From: Bacteroidota bacterium
Lineage (GTDB): Bacteria > Bacteroidota > Bacteroidia > Flavobacteriales > Weeksellaceae
Reading direction: 5' to 3'
Assembly: GCA_023394415.1 (NCBI GenBank)
Contig: JAEXAR010000002.1
Span: forward strand, 1-59,718
DNA: 59,718 bases
Numbering within the stretch: the stretch's first letter is position 1; each line of letters begins with the position of its first letter. Below, in pieces: positions 24,292 to 32,633 of this stretch. A model generated the notes under the pieces. It saw only the letters and a list, made by a program, of their open reading frames with translations, did not search any database and was not told the DNA's origin. The translations under genes and the position numbers were made by a program.

Positions 24292-25275
24292 ATTGAATAT
24301 CCGTAATTTATCATAAATTTTGTATATTTGGTTTAAATCAAATAGTTAAGCATGAATTTATTCAGTTTTTCAGCACATTTTGGGACAGAAGACGACTGTA
24401 GGAACCATTTCAAATCCGAAAGAGACAAGATCGGGATAATATGCAAATGTGGAAGTAGGGAGCATTTTTGGATCAAGAGCAGGTTGAGTTATGAATGCAA
24501 GAAATGTAGGAGTAGAACCTCCCTGAAAAGTGGCACAGTCATGGAAAATTCAAATTTGCCTTTTTTAATTTGGTATAAGACCATGTTTTTGATGAGCGTT
24601 ACCAAGAAAGGATTTTCTGCTAAAGAAATCCAAAAACAATTGGGACTGAAGAGGTATGAACCGGTTTGGGCAATGGTCCATAAGTTGAGAAGAGCCATGG
24701 GAAACAGGGATGCGAAATACACTTTGGAAGGAATGATAGAGTTTGACGAAGCCTATTTCACAGTAGCATCCAGCGAAGTAGAACACGAAAAGGGAATTCG
24801 CGGGAAAGGTGCAGTCGGTAAACAAAACGTCGCAATGATGGCGGAATCAACGCCGTTAGAAGATATCGATACCGGAAGAAAAGAGAAACAGGTCCGCTTC
24901 TTTAAAGCGAAGGTTTTGGATGGACACGGTGGGGAAGAAATCAGTGAAACCATTAAAGAATCACTTGACAATCAAAGTATCGTCTTTACAGACAAAAGCA
25001 CTTCCTATGTGGATATTGCAGATTTCGTGGAACTTCATGTTATGGAGAAAAGTTCAAAAGAAACTACCGAAGAAACTTTAAAATGGGTTCATATTGCCAT
25101 CAGCAACGCCAAAAGAAATTTGCTAGGTAATTACCACAAAATAAAAAGAAAATATCTCCAACTCTATCTCAACGAATTTATCTACAAACTAAATCGAAGA
25201 TATTTTGGAGACAGACTCTTTGAAAGGCTTATAATTGCTAATATTACAGGTTATGATTAAAAACGGATATTCAAA
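24292..25275 (+). mobile_element. IS1595-family insertion sequence (ISPna2-like group), complete
   Basis: The element spans about 984 bases. Terminal inverted repeats are TTGAATATCCGT (24293-24304) and ACGGATATTCAA (25263-25274), with AAAAAATT on both sides as a probable target duplication. One intact transposase gene lies inside, with a TATATTTG promoter box at 24323-24330. A diverged second copy begins at 59595. The insertion sits between the acetyltransferase gene and a small gene whose start is 15 bases from the right end. Confidence 0.85.
24352..25260 (+). CDS. IS1595-family transposase
   Basis: The 302-residue protein has an N-terminal zinc-ribbon (Cys31-x-Cys33 in ICKCGS, and CKKCRSRTS with two more Cys). 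A helix-turn-helix-like segment follows (FSAKEIQKQLGLKRYEPVW), then an ISXO2-like RNase H fold catalytic domain. Acidic residues for catalysis are seen in IEFDEAYF and IVFTDKST. The C-terminal block HIAISNAKRNLLGNYHKI and LNEFIYKLNRRYFG is typical of the ISPna2 group. The frame is uninterrupted, so the element may be active. Confidence 0.92.
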   Translation: MNLFSFSAHFGTEDDCRNHFKSERDKIGIICKCGSREHFWIKSRLSYECKKCRSRTSLKSGTVMENSNLPFLIWYKTMFLMSVTKKGFSAKEIQKQLGLKRYEPVWAMVHKLRRAMGNRDAKYTLEGMIEFDEAYFTVASSEVEHEKGIRGKGAVGKQNVAMMAESTPLEDIDTGRKEKQVRFFKAKVLDGHGGEEISETIKESLDNQSIVFTDKSTSYVDIADFVELHVMEKSSKETTEETLKWVHIAISNAKRNLLGNYHKIKRKYLQLYLNEFIYKLNRRYFGDRLFERLIIANITGYD

Positions 25276-25283
25276 AAAAAATT
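25276..25283. repeat. Likely 8-bp target site duplication, right copy
   Basis: AAAAAATT, identical to 24284-24291, immediately after the right inverted repeat of the IS1595 element. Confidence 0.5.
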
Positions 25284-25289
25284 TATGAA

Positions 25290-25550
25290 ATGAATCACCT
25301 TAACTCTTTGGAAGAATATTTCGTAAAAATTTATAAAAATTACGGAATAACAGATTTAAAATTTCGGGACAATAAGCTGGAACTTGATGATAAATTTATC
25401 CGCAATATGGTTTTTGCATCGGATGATTTCAATTCAGAGTTTGATAATCTTTTAGAACATTGTTCTCTTGTTTACGAACAGCTAAAACGTAATTTTTCAC
25501 TCAAAGTAAAACGGGATATGAACAACAACCATTTTGTTTTAGTGGCCTAA
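25290..25550 (+). CDS. Small protein of unknown function next to the IS1595 element
   Basis: I do not recognise this 86-residue soluble protein. It is predicted to be mostly helical and strongly charged (LNSLEEYFVKIYKNYGITDL, then LLEHCSLVYEQLKRNF). The insertion sequence ends 15 bases before the start codon, so its original promoter has probably been displaced. It could now be read from the transposase transcript. A strong terminator follows at 25587-25617. Confidence 0.6.
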   Translation: MNHLNSLEEYFVKIYKNYGITDLKFRDNKLELDDKFIRNMVFASDDFNSEFDNLLEHCSLVYEQLKRNFSLKVKRDMNNNHFVLVA

Positions 25551-25586
25551 AACTGCCTTTTTCCTTCATAATTATTACACTTATTT

Positions 25587-25617
25587 AAAATTCCCGATAT
25601 TATTTTCGGGAATTTTT
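25587..25617 (+). terminator. Terminator after the 86-residue gene
   Basis: AAAATTCCCGA (25587-25597) pairs with TCGGGAATTTT (25606-25616) around an 8-base loop, with U-rich 3' side. Confidence 0.85.
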
Positions 25618-25636
25618 CAATAATAATTAATTATTT

Positions 25637-25660
25637 TTTTAGGAAAAAACTTTTAGGAAA
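25637..25660. repeat. Two TTTTAGGAAA direct repeats upstream of the AraC-type gene
   Basis: TTTTAGGAAA occurs at 25637-25646 and 25651-25660, 14 bases apart, about 40-60 bases before the AraC-type start. Direct repeats of this kind could be an AraC-type operator, but no function is shown. Confidence 0.35.
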
Positions 25661-25698
25661 CTATTTGTATCTTTACGTTTACAAAAATTTACCAACGA

Positions 25699-26256
25699 AT
25701 GAAAATGAATGTGAAGTTCGACTTCAATACTATCTGTAAAAAAGTATTGGAAGAACAGCTTAATGGCCTGAATGTCAAATACAGAATCCAGAATTTTGGT
25801 GAAATTGAACTTTTGGAAAAACTCTCCAAAGACACCGAAAAAGAGCTGCGCGCCAAACTTGATGATTATGGTATAGAAATTATCGAAAACCAAAAAACTG
25901 CACTGGTACAGAAAATAAAAGACGTAATAGTTGAGATGATTTTTTCTGAAGAGCAAGTGCAAGTAAAAGCATCGGTTTACCTCGCAGAAAAGTTAGGACA
26001 CAGCTACGGTTATATCTCCAACATATTTTCACAGGTTACCTATACTTCGATAGAAAATTTTATCATTATCCAAAAAATCGAGTATGCCAAGCAATTGCTA
26101 ATTATGGAGAACCTGTCGCTTACCGATATTGCACATCGCCTTAATTATAGCAGTGTGGCGCACTTAAGCACGCAGTTTAAAAATACTACAGGAATGACAC
26201 CTTCACAATTTCAAAAAATTATAAATAAGAGAAGAGACCACTCAAACAAGAACTAA
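25699..26256 (+). CDS. Short AraC-family transcriptional regulator
   Basis: The 185-residue protein has an N-terminal part (about 1-65) with beta-alpha-beta pattern (MNVKFDFNTICKKVLEEQL, YRIQNFGEIELLEKL). This part resembles the HMA-like ferredoxin fold seen in short Bacteroidota AraC regulators, but without a CxxC metal site. A C-terminal AraC helix-turn-helix pair follows (about 95-180, YLAEKLGHSYGYISNIFSQ and LSLTDIAHRLNYSSVAHLST, ending MTPSQFQKI). It starts a tight operon with a response regulator (3 bases after its stop) and a histidine kinase. It may be the transcriptional output of that pathway. Confidence 0.85.
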   Translation: MKMNVKFDFNTICKKVLEEQLNGLNVKYRIQNFGEIELLEKLSKDTEKELRAKLDDYGIEIIENQKTALVQKIKDVIVEMIFSEEQVQVKASVYLAEKLGHSYGYISNIFSQVTYTSIENFIIIQKIEYAKQLLIMENLSLTDIAHRLNYSSVAHLSTQFKNTTGMTPSQFQKIINKRRDHSNKN

Positions 26257-26259
26257 ACT

Positions 26260-26706
26260 ATGACAAAAGAATATACTTATATTGTACTTGCAGACGACGA
26301 TGCAGACGACAGATTGTTCTTCACCGATGCATTTGATGAGCTGAAGATTAACACAAAAGTTCAAACCTTCAACGATGGGGCTGATCTTATGGATTATCTT
26401 AATGCCGAGAACTCCCAACTTCCCGAAATCCTTTTCCTGGATTTGAATATGCCTAAAAAAAACGGCATTGAATGTTTGCACGAGATAAAAGCCAATCCGA
26501 AATTTGAAAATATTGCCGTTGCGATATATTCTACATCATCTTCCGAAGAGCATATTGAGGAAACATTTGTGAACGGAGCAAATATTTACATCAAAAAACC
26601 CAATGATTTCAATACTTTAAAAAAAGTGCTTTCTGAAGTGGTTACTATCAACTGGCAGTATCACACTTCCGGAATGAACAAGGACAACTTCCTCTTAAGA
26701 TTCTAA
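26260..26706 (+). CDS. Rcp1-like single-domain response regulator
   Basis: This 148-residue CheY-like receiver has an acidic pocket (Asp12-Asp13-Asp14 in VLADDDADD), the phosphoacceptor Asp61 (LFLDLNMPKKNGI), Ser/Thr at AIYSTSSS and the conserved Lys113-Pro114 in YIKKPND. There is no output domain. Rcp1-type receivers usually pair with phytochrome-like or PAS histidine kinases such as the one encoded immediately downstream (stop at 26706, next start 26707). Phosphate flow to the AraC-type partner would be indirect. Confidence 0.92.
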   Translation: MTKEYTYIVLADDDADDRLFFTDAFDELKINTKVQTFNDGADLMDYLNAENSQLPEILFLDLNMPKKNGIECLHEIKANPKFENIAVAIYSTSSSEEHIEETFVNGANIYIKKPNDFNTLKKVLSEVVTINWQYHTSGMNKDNFLLRF

Positions 26707-28908
26707 ATGAAAAAAATATTCGATCCGTCTACATTTTATTTAAGGTTAATTTTTGTTGTGGCAACAGCATTAATTTTCTTTTTGATGGGTCTTACATATA
26801 AGCATCTGGAACGCTTAAGTGAGAATAACCTTTCCATAAATCATTCGTTTGACGTTTCGTTAAAGCTTGAGGAGCTGTATTCTGATGTTAAAAATATTGA
26901 GACAGAACGAAGAAATTTCTTGATTACCGGAAACAAACAGAATCTCAACAATATCCCCGAATTGCGCAGCTTGATAGAAAAAGAGCTCGGCGAACTCAAT
27001 GTCTTTGTTGAAAATAACCCCGAACAAAAAGCTAATTTACTTCAGCTCAACTCACTCATTAATCAGAAGCTGGAATTGGTTGATAAAACCTATCAATCCC
27101 AATCTTCACCAACAGGTGATTTAAGAAAAGATTTATTGCAAGGCAGCGATTTGAGGAAAAATATCTCATTGAAAGTCAGAGAGATGCTTTTGGAAGAAAA
27201 AACATTTCTTGAAGAACGCCGCTCGCAACTATTTTTCGATCAGAAAAATACGCCGATTTATCTTTATATTATTTCAATTTTCTCTCTAGGACTTTTAGGA
27301 TTTGCTTTTTATAGGATTAATAAGGATGTAAAGGTACAAAAACAGATAAACCGTAACCTTCAACTCTCATTAGATACTTCTAAACTTGCTGAAAAAGTAG
27401 GTGATTTCGGTATTTGGATAATGGATTTGAAGAAAAATAAATTTACTTTTTCTGATAACGAATACAGGATTCTGGGATATGAGCCACAAAGTTTTGAAGC
27501 GAGTTACGAAAGCTTTATGAAGCACATACATCCTGAAGATTACAATTTTGTACACCAAAACTCCACTAAAATGATAGAAGGTGGTGATATGTCTCTATTC
27601 AACTACAGAATTATAACCAAAGACGGCAAACAGAAACATTTTCAGGTTGCAGGACAAGTTGTGGAAATGTCGAACGGTGAGAAAATCTTACTCGGTATTA
27701 CTAAAGATGTTACTTCAGATGTAGAAAATAAACTTCAGCTTGAAAGTATCAACTGGGTGCTTTCTGAAAGAAATAAAAATTTAAGTGTTGCCAACGAAAC
27801 ATTTGGAGAAGCAGAAAAAATAGGAGCTTTCGGAACTTGGCAATGGTTTCCTAAAGACGATTATTTTGTTTTCTCTAAAAACCTAATCAGTTTATTTGGT
27901 TTTAATCCTGATAATTTTGAACACGAATTCAAAAACTTTCTGCCTACCATACATCCGGAGGATAAAGCTATGGTAAAAGATCGGATAAAGAAAATGTATG
28001 AAGGTAAAGAAGTTGTGGCCTTCGTTCACCGGATTTACAGAGCCGATAATAATAAATTAAGATACCTTTCTGTAAGCAGCAAGAAAATTAATGATCCAGC
28101 GGTAGGAAAGTATATGCTCTTCATTACCAGAGATATTACCGAAGAACATTTGGACAAACAGAATATTGAGGAAAAGAATACCCTTCTGGAATCCAATAAC
28201 AAAGAATTGCAGGCATTCAACTATGTAGCGAGCCACGATTTGCAGGAACCATTGCGTAAAATAGAAACCTTCATTTCCCGGCTTTATGATAAAGAAAATG
28301 ATCATCTTTCAGATTCGGGTAAGCAATACTTGGAGCGGATACAGTTTTCTGCGGGTAGAATGCGGAATCTAATAAATGATTTGTTACAATTTTCACGTTC
28401 TACAAGATCCGAGCAAAAATTTGAATATGCTGAATTGGATGAATTGATGCAACAGGCTATCGAAGAATTGCAAACACTTATTGAAGAGAAAAATGCTGTT
28501 ATAAACTTAGAGCCGTTGCCGAAACTGAAAGTTATTCCGTTTCAGATACAGCAATTATTTGTGAATATTTTGGGTAACTCTCTCAAATACTCCAAAGAAG
28601 ATGTACCTCTTGTAATCGACCTCAAAGTCGCAAAAATAGAATCGGAAACAGAGCCTTTAATTTTAAAAAAATCAAAGAAAATATTTTTCAAACTTGAATT
28701 TTCTGATAACGGAATAGGATTTGAGCAGCAGTATGCAGAAAGGATTTTTACACTTTTTAACCGACTCCACGATAAGGATCAGTTTGAAGGTACCGGAATT
28801 GGCCTTGCCATTTGCAAAAAAATTGTCGAAAACCACAACGGTTACATTTACGCCGAAGGAAAACCTGATGTGGGTGCAAAATTCACCATTTTTTTACCAC
28901 AATACTAG
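26707..28908 (+). CDS. CHASE3/PAS-domain sensor histidine kinase
   Basis: The 733-residue membrane kinase has TM1 (about 12-30), a CHASE3-like extracytoplasmic helical domain (about 40-175, with IETERRNFLITGN), and TM2 (about 181-203, YLYIISIFSLGLLGFAF). Two PAS/PAC modules follow (about 225-345 and 370-485). HisKA holds His510 in FNYVASHDLQEPLRK, and HATPase_c has the N box (NILGNSLKYSKE), DNGIGFEQQ and GTGIGLAICKKIV. The ligand is unknown, and CHASE3 suggests an extracellular signal. It ends the AraC-receiver-kinase operon and is followed by a terminator at 28937-28968. Confidence 0.92.
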   Translation: MKKIFDPSTFYLRLIFVVATALIFFLMGLTYKHLERLSENNLSINHSFDVSLKLEELYSDVKNIETERRNFLITGNKQNLNNIPELRSLIEKELGELNVFVENNPEQKANLLQLNSLINQKLELVDKTYQSQSSPTGDLRKDLLQGSDLRKNISLKVREMLLEEKTFLEERRSQLFFDQKNTPIYLYIISIFSLGLLGFAFYRINKDVKVQKQINRNLQLSLDTSKLAEKVGDFGIWIMDLKKNKFTFSDNEYRILGYEPQSFEASYESFMKHIHPEDYNFVHQNSTKMIEGGDMSLFNYRIITKDGKQKHFQVAGQVVEMSNGEKILLGITKDVTSDVENKLQLESINWVLSERNKNLSVANETFGEAEKIGAFGTWQWFPKDDYFVFSKNLISLFGFNPDNFEHEFKNFLPTIHPEDKAMVKDRIKKMYEGKEVVAFVHRIYRADNNKLRYLSVSSKKINDPAVGKYMLFITRDITEEHLDKQNIEEKNTLLESNNKELQAFNYVASHDLQEPLRKIETFISRLYDKENDHLSDSGKQYLERIQFSAGRMRNLINDLLQFSRSTRSEQKFEYAELDELMQQAIEELQTLIEEKNAVINLEPLPKLKVIPFQIQQLFVNILGNSLKYSKEDVPLVIDLKVAKIESETEPLILKKSKKIFFKLEFSDNGIGFEQQYAERIFTLFNRLHDKDQFEGTGIGLAICKKIVENHNGYIYAEGKPDVGAKFTIFLPQY

Positions 28909-28936
28909 CAGTTAATATTTCTCAAGTAATAACAAA

Positions 28937-28968
28937 TCAACTTTCAAATAACCTCTGAAAGTTTTTTT
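28937..28968 (+). terminator. Terminator after the histidine kinase operon
   Basis: AACTTTCA (28939-28946) pairs with TGAAAGTT (28956-28963), followed by TTTTTT. Confidence 0.75.
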
Positions 28969-29017
28969 ATGGAATTTTGAAATTATACTATAAAATTGTG
29001 TAATAAGTTAGATTGAT

Positions 29018-29050
29018 AGAAAATTGATATTTGTATATCAGAAAATTGAT
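29018..29050. repeat. Two AGAAAATTGAT direct repeats 22 bases apart
   Basis: The 11-base sequence occurs at 29018-29028 and 29040-29050. Spacing of 22 bases is about two helical turns, so both copies face the same side of the DNA, as expected for a dimeric or AraC-type regulator site. It lies between the AraC-receiver-kinase operon and the small membrane-protein genes. Confidence 0.4.
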
Positions 29051-29246
29051 CATTAAATAAATTATGAATTTTAATAACAAAACGGGTTTTTGTTGATAAA
29101 ATATCCAAAATAAATGATAATGATGGATAGATATCAATATAACGCTTATTTTATGGAAATTTTATAAATAACAATAAAAAACAAGTAAAATAATTGAAAC
29201 CCAGAATACTGAAATTTGTATCAACAATATACAACAGATGATAGCA

Positions 29247-29408
29247 ATGAATAATCTTTTATATTATGTTGTATCCGCAGTACTGTTCATCACATGGTTT
29301 CTGGGATTTATGGTTTTTAATGCGGGCAAAGAAATTCATTTTGTTTTTTTAGCCACTGTTTTAGTGATGATTTTAAAGATATATAAGGATCACAATATCA
29401 AGAAATAA
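29247..29408 (+). CDS. DUF5670/lmo0937-like small membrane protein
   Basis: This 53-residue protein is short enough to be missed by a length cutoff. It starts MNNLLYYVVSAVLFITWFLG, has a second membrane segment (HFVFLATVLVMILKIY), and carries a turn with FNAGKEIH. This two-helix pattern with a small Asn/Gly turn matches the lmo0937/DUF5670 family of about 50-residue inner-membrane proteins. Their function is unproven and they are often linked to stress. An in-frame ATG at 29238 is an alternative start. The next gene starts 21 bases after its stop. Confidence 0.7.
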   Translation: MNNLLYYVVSAVLFITWFLGFMVFNAGKEIHFVFLATVLVMILKIYKDHNIKK

Positions 29409-29428
29409 CAAATACAAATAAATAAATT

Positions 29429-29665
29429 ATGAAAAATCTACAATTTTTGTCAAAAGCACAAATGTTTATCTTAACAATGTTTGCATCAGTAATTCTTTTT
29501 GCACAGGAGAAAGCTCCAGATTTGAAGGTTGATGTAGATGTAGACAAACCTGCAGAAGCATTAGGTGGTGATTGGATGTCTAATCCTTTGGTTTGGGTTA
29601 TTGGCGCATTAGTTCTTATCCTTATCATTGCTTTAGTAGCAAGAGGAGGAGGTAGCAGAGACTAA
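29429..29665 (+). CDS. Small exported single-span membrane protein, unknown
   Basis: The 78-residue protein has an N-terminal hydrophobic signal (about 10-25, MFILTMFASVILFAQ), an acidic stretch (DLKVDVDVDKPAEAL) and a C-terminal membrane helix (about 53-70, LVWVIGALVLILIIALVA) ending in a Gly/Arg tail. I recognise no family. It follows the DUF5670-like gene in the same direction and ends before a terminator at 29704-29738. The pair looks like a small envelope-stress type unit, which is an inference from size and topology only. Confidence 0.65.
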   Translation: MKNLQFLSKAQMFILTMFASVILFAQEKAPDLKVDVDVDKPAEALGGDWMSNPLVWVIGALVLILIIALVARGGGSRD

Positions 29666-29703
29666 AAATACTTCAATACTTATATTACACTTAAAATCGG
29701 AAT

Positions 29704-29738
29704 ACGGCAGAAATTTTAATTTCTGTCGTTTTTTTTTA
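29704..29738 (+). terminator. Terminator after the 78-residue membrane protein gene
   Basis: ACGGCAGAAAT (29704-29714) pairs, with one G-U pair, with ATTTCTGTCGT (29719-29729), followed by nine Ts. The recG stop of the opposite strand lies within this T-run. Confidence 0.85.
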
Positions 29739-31820
29739 TGATATTTTTCCCCATTTATTTTTACCGCGATATTGTTTTTGGTAATAAAATTTCATAGCCA
29801 AATGATCCGGATGATTGAGGAAAGGGTCTTTTTGCAAAATTTTTTCGACGGTTTCTTTTGACACTTTAATAATTTTTCCGTCATGCACCAAATCAAGTCT
29901 TTTAAAATCTACAACACCACTTTGCTGTGTTCCCAAAATATCACCGGGACCACGAAGTTGCATATCTACTTCAGAAATTTTAAATCCGTCATTAGTTTCA
30001 CACATAGTTTTGATGCGTTTTCGGCTTTCAGTGGATAATTTGTCAGAAGTCATTAAAATACAGTAGCTCTGTTCTGCACCTCTGCCAACACGTCCACGCA
30101 ATTGATGAAGTTGTGAAAGTCCAAACCTTTCAGCACTTTCAATAACCATTACAGAAGCGTTGGGTACATTTACGCCCACTTCAATCACAGTGGTGGCGAC
30201 CATAATTTCGGCTTTTCCCGAAGCAAAATATTTCATAGCCGCATCTTTTTCTGCAGGAAGCATTCTGCCGTGAAGCATTGTAATATTATAATCGCTGAAA
30301 TGTTCCAAAATATGATCAAAACCGGCCATCAGATTTTTATAATCTAACGTTTCACTTTCTTCAATTAAAGGATATACAAAGTAAATCTGGCGTCCTTTTC
30401 TAATCTCATCACGACAGAAATTGTAAACAAAAATCCTGTCTTTCTCCTTTCTGTGTGCGGTAATGATAGGTTTTCTTCCAACCGGCATTTCATCAATCAC
30501 CGAAACATCCAAGTCGGAATAGAAGCTCATAGCCAAAGTCCTCGGTATGGGTGTAGCTGTCATCACCAAAATATGTGGTGGTATGCGGTTTTTAGCCCAA
30601 AGTTTTGCCCTTTGTGCGACACCAAAACGGTGTTGTTCATCAATAATCGCTAATCCTAAATTTTTAAACTGAACGATATCTTCCAAAACAGCGTGTGTTC
30701 CCACCAAAATTGAAAGCTCGCCACTTAAAAGTTCTTCGTGAATAATTTTTCTCTCGGAATTTTTTGTAGAACCTGTAAGAAGTTTTACTTTAATTCCGGT
30801 ATTTTCTAAAAGTTCAGAAATGCCATTAAAGTGCTGTTGTGCAAGGATTTCTGTAGGTGCCATTATACAGCTCTGGAAACCATTGTCCATTGCAATAAGC
30901 ATAGAAAGAAGCGCTACCATTGTTTTTCCGGAACCAACATCGCCTTGCAACAAACGGTTCATTTGGATCGGACGCTTCATATCGGTACGAATCTCTTTTA
31001 AAACTCTTTTTTGAGCATTGGTAAGTTCAAAAGGTAAAAAATGGTCATAAAATTGATTGAAATAATCGCCTACAATCGGAAATGGATTTCCTACTGAATG
31101 GGAGTGGTGGTGTTGCTTTTTTAATCCGTAACCCAACTGGAAAAAGAAAGCTTCCTCAAACTTTAGCCTTCTGTCAGCAGCTTCAAAATGTTTTAAATCT
31201 TTAGGAAAATGAATGTTGAAAAATGCTTGTTGTCTTGAGGCAAGTTTCAAAGATTTCATCAGATAAGCGGGTAAGTTTTCCTGAATGAGATTGGGAATTT
31301 CAGCACAAATATTTTTTAAGGTATTTTGAAAAAACTTTTGATTGAGTCCACGTTTGGTAAGCTTTTCAGAACTTGGATAAATAGGTTTCAGGCGGGTTTC
31401 TGTCTCTTTTTTTTCTTCTATCTCAATCTCAGGATGCGCCATAGAAAACTGATGGTTAAAAGGACTTGCTTTTCCGAAAATGTAAATCTCCCGGTTGATA
31501 GGAAGCTGCTCTTTCATCCATTGTGAGTACTGAAACCATACCAAATCCATCGTTCCTGTTTCATCCTGAAACTTTCCGGAAAGTCGTTTCGCTCTTCCTG
31601 CACCAATTTCTTTGAGTTCTGTAATTTTACCTTTCAGCTGTACATCGGGCAAATCATCTTTTAAATCTTTTATTTTATAAACTTTGCTTTTGTCGAGATA
31701 ACGAATCGGGTAGAAGTTCAGAAAATCTTCCACCGTTGCAATGCCCAAAACATTTTTAATGAGTTTTGCACGTTCAGGACCGATGCCTTTTAAGTATTCT
31801 ATGGAAGTTTCGAGTGTCAA
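29736..31820 (-). CDS. recG: ATP-dependent DNA helicase RecG
   Basis: The 694-residue helicase remodels stalled forks and branched DNA. It shows the wedge/OB domain in the N-terminal third, Walker A GDVGSGKTM, the DEQH box (AIIDEQHRFGVAQRA), then MTATPIPRTLAMSFY, helicase C-terminal motifs (ATTVIEVGVNVPNASVM, QLRGRVGRG) and the RecG-specific tail (DMQLRGPGDILGTQQSG). Length matches the family. It converges with the small membrane-protein gene upstream on the plus strand. The start at 31820 is preceded on its strand by a degenerate period-7 A/T array. Confidence 0.96.
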   Translation of the reverse strand: MTLETSIEYLKGIGPERAKLIKNVLGIATVEDFLNFYPIRYLDKSKVYKIKDLKDDLPDVQLKGKITELKEIGAGRAKRLSGKFQDETGTMDLVWFQYSQWMKEQLPINREIYIFGKASPFNHQFSMAHPEIEIEEKKETETRLKPIYPSSEKLTKRGLNQKFFQNTLKNICAEIPNLIQENLPAYLMKSLKLASRQQAFFNIHFPKDLKHFEAADRRLKFEEAFFFQLGYGLKKQHHHSHSVGNPFPIVGDYFNQFYDHFLPFELTNAQKRVLKEIRTDMKRPIQMNRLLQGDVGSGKTMVALLSMLIAMDNGFQSCIMAPTEILAQQHFNGISELLENTGIKVKLLTGSTKNSERKIIHEELLSGELSILVGTHAVLEDIVQFKNLGLAIIDEQHRFGVAQRAKLWAKNRIPPHILVMTATPIPRTLAMSFYSDLDVSVIDEMPVGRKPIITAHRKEKDRIFVYNFCRDEIRKGRQIYFVYPLIEESETLDYKNLMAGFDHILEHFSDYNITMLHGRMLPAEKDAAMKYFASGKAEIMVATTVIEVGVNVPNASVMVIESAERFGLSQLHQLRGRVGRGAEQSYCILMTSDKLSTESRKRIKTMCETNDGFKISEVDMQLRGPGDILGTQQSGVVDFKRLDLVHDGKIIKVSKETVEKILQKDPFLNHPDHLAMKFYYQKQYRGKNKWGKIS

Positions 31821-31842
31821 AGCCTATCTTGAATAGTAATTT

Positions 31843-31884
31843 TCAATTTCGAATTTCGGGATTTTATGTTGAATTTTAAAATTT
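31843..31884. repeat. Degenerate period-7 A/T array upstream of recG
   Basis: Consecutive heptamers such as TCAATTT, CGAATTT, CGGGATT, TTATGTT, GAATTTT and AAAATTT can be read from about 31843. Low complexity makes this weaker than the arrays near the efflux operon, but the period is the same. Confidence 0.45.
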
Positions 31885-31998
31885 TGTTGAAAAGTTATGA
31901 AGGCTCAGAATATTAAACTTGTAATATAAAGAACGCTTAAATAGAATTGAGGCGCGAGCCAAGCGAGCGTCGAAGAAACCGAATGAAAAAGTGCAAAA

Positions 31999-32030
31999 AA
32001 AGACTTCCAAAAAATTGAAAGTCTTTATTT
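31999..32030 (-). terminator. Terminator of the thioredoxin-fold gene
   Basis: AAAGACTT (31999-32006) pairs with AAGTCTTT (32019-32026), with a T-run on the minus strand, about 35 bases after the gene's stop. Confidence 0.7.
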
Positions 32031-32061
32031 TTCTTCGGACTTCAGTTTGAATACTTAAAAC

Positions 32062-32595
32062 TTAATCCTTTATTTTAGATTTGAATTTACTCTGATAATT
32101 TTCCCACTGATCTCGGGTTTGTATCTTTTTATAATCACCATTCACAAAAAAAGGAAGATAAGGTTCCAGCTCTTTTGCCGTTAAAGCACCTTGTAAAATG
32201 GTAATAGGCATACTTTGCTCATCCAAAAAAACAATACTTGGTACAGCATTCACATTCATAAATTTAGTGAATCCGTGCATCGAGTTTCTACCTTTTTTCT
32301 CTTTGAAATTATCGTTTGAAAAGATTTTGCCGTAAATTTTAATACTTTCTTTCCCTTCAGCATTGAACTTTACGGGGTAGTACGTTTCATTCAGATATTC
32401 AGCAATTACAGGATTGTTGTAGGTGTATTTTTCCATTACTTTACAAGGTCCACACCAATCGGCATAAAAATCTATGAGAATTTTTCTGGGTTGGGTTTCC
32501 TGTGCTTTCAAGGCTTCTTCTATAGTCATCCATTTCACTTGTGAAAAAGCAAAAATAGAAATAAAAACAAATAAAAGTCCTGAAATTTTTCTCAT
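32062..32595 (-). CDS. Secreted thioredoxin-fold protein
   Basis: The 177-residue protein has a signal peptide (MRKISGLLFVFISIFAFSQ) and a thioredoxin domain with redox motif YADWCGPCK (Cys48, Cys51), a cis-Pro segment NAVPSIVFLDE and a usual following helix. It is probably a periplasmic disulfide reductase or carrier of the DsbD/TlpA type. The C-terminus is extended by about 25 residues (YKKIQTRDQWENYQSKF). It has its own terminator and is the last gene before the POT transporters on this strand. Confidence 0.88.
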   Translation of the reverse strand: MRKISGLLFVFISIFAFSQVKWMTIEEALKAQETQPRKILIDFYADWCGPCKVMEKYTYNNPVIAEYLNETYYPVKFNAEGKESIKIYGKIFSNDNFKEKKGRNSMHGFTKFMNVNAVPSIVFLDEQSMPITILQGALTAKELEPYLPFFVNGDYKKIQTRDQWENYQSKFKSKIKD

Positions 32596-32633
32596 AAGTG
32601 TTTGATTATGAATGTGAACAAAAGTTAAAAAAA

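Larger units (their letters stand above)
28909..29246. other. AT-rich intergenic region after the histidine kinase
   Basis: These 338 bases contain a terminator (28937-28968) and two AGAAAATTGAT direct repeats (29018-29028 and 29040-29050). No gene longer than a few tens of codons is seen. The region also carries several A/T runs. It is the likely promoter region of the two small membrane-protein genes that follow. Confidence 0.5.
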
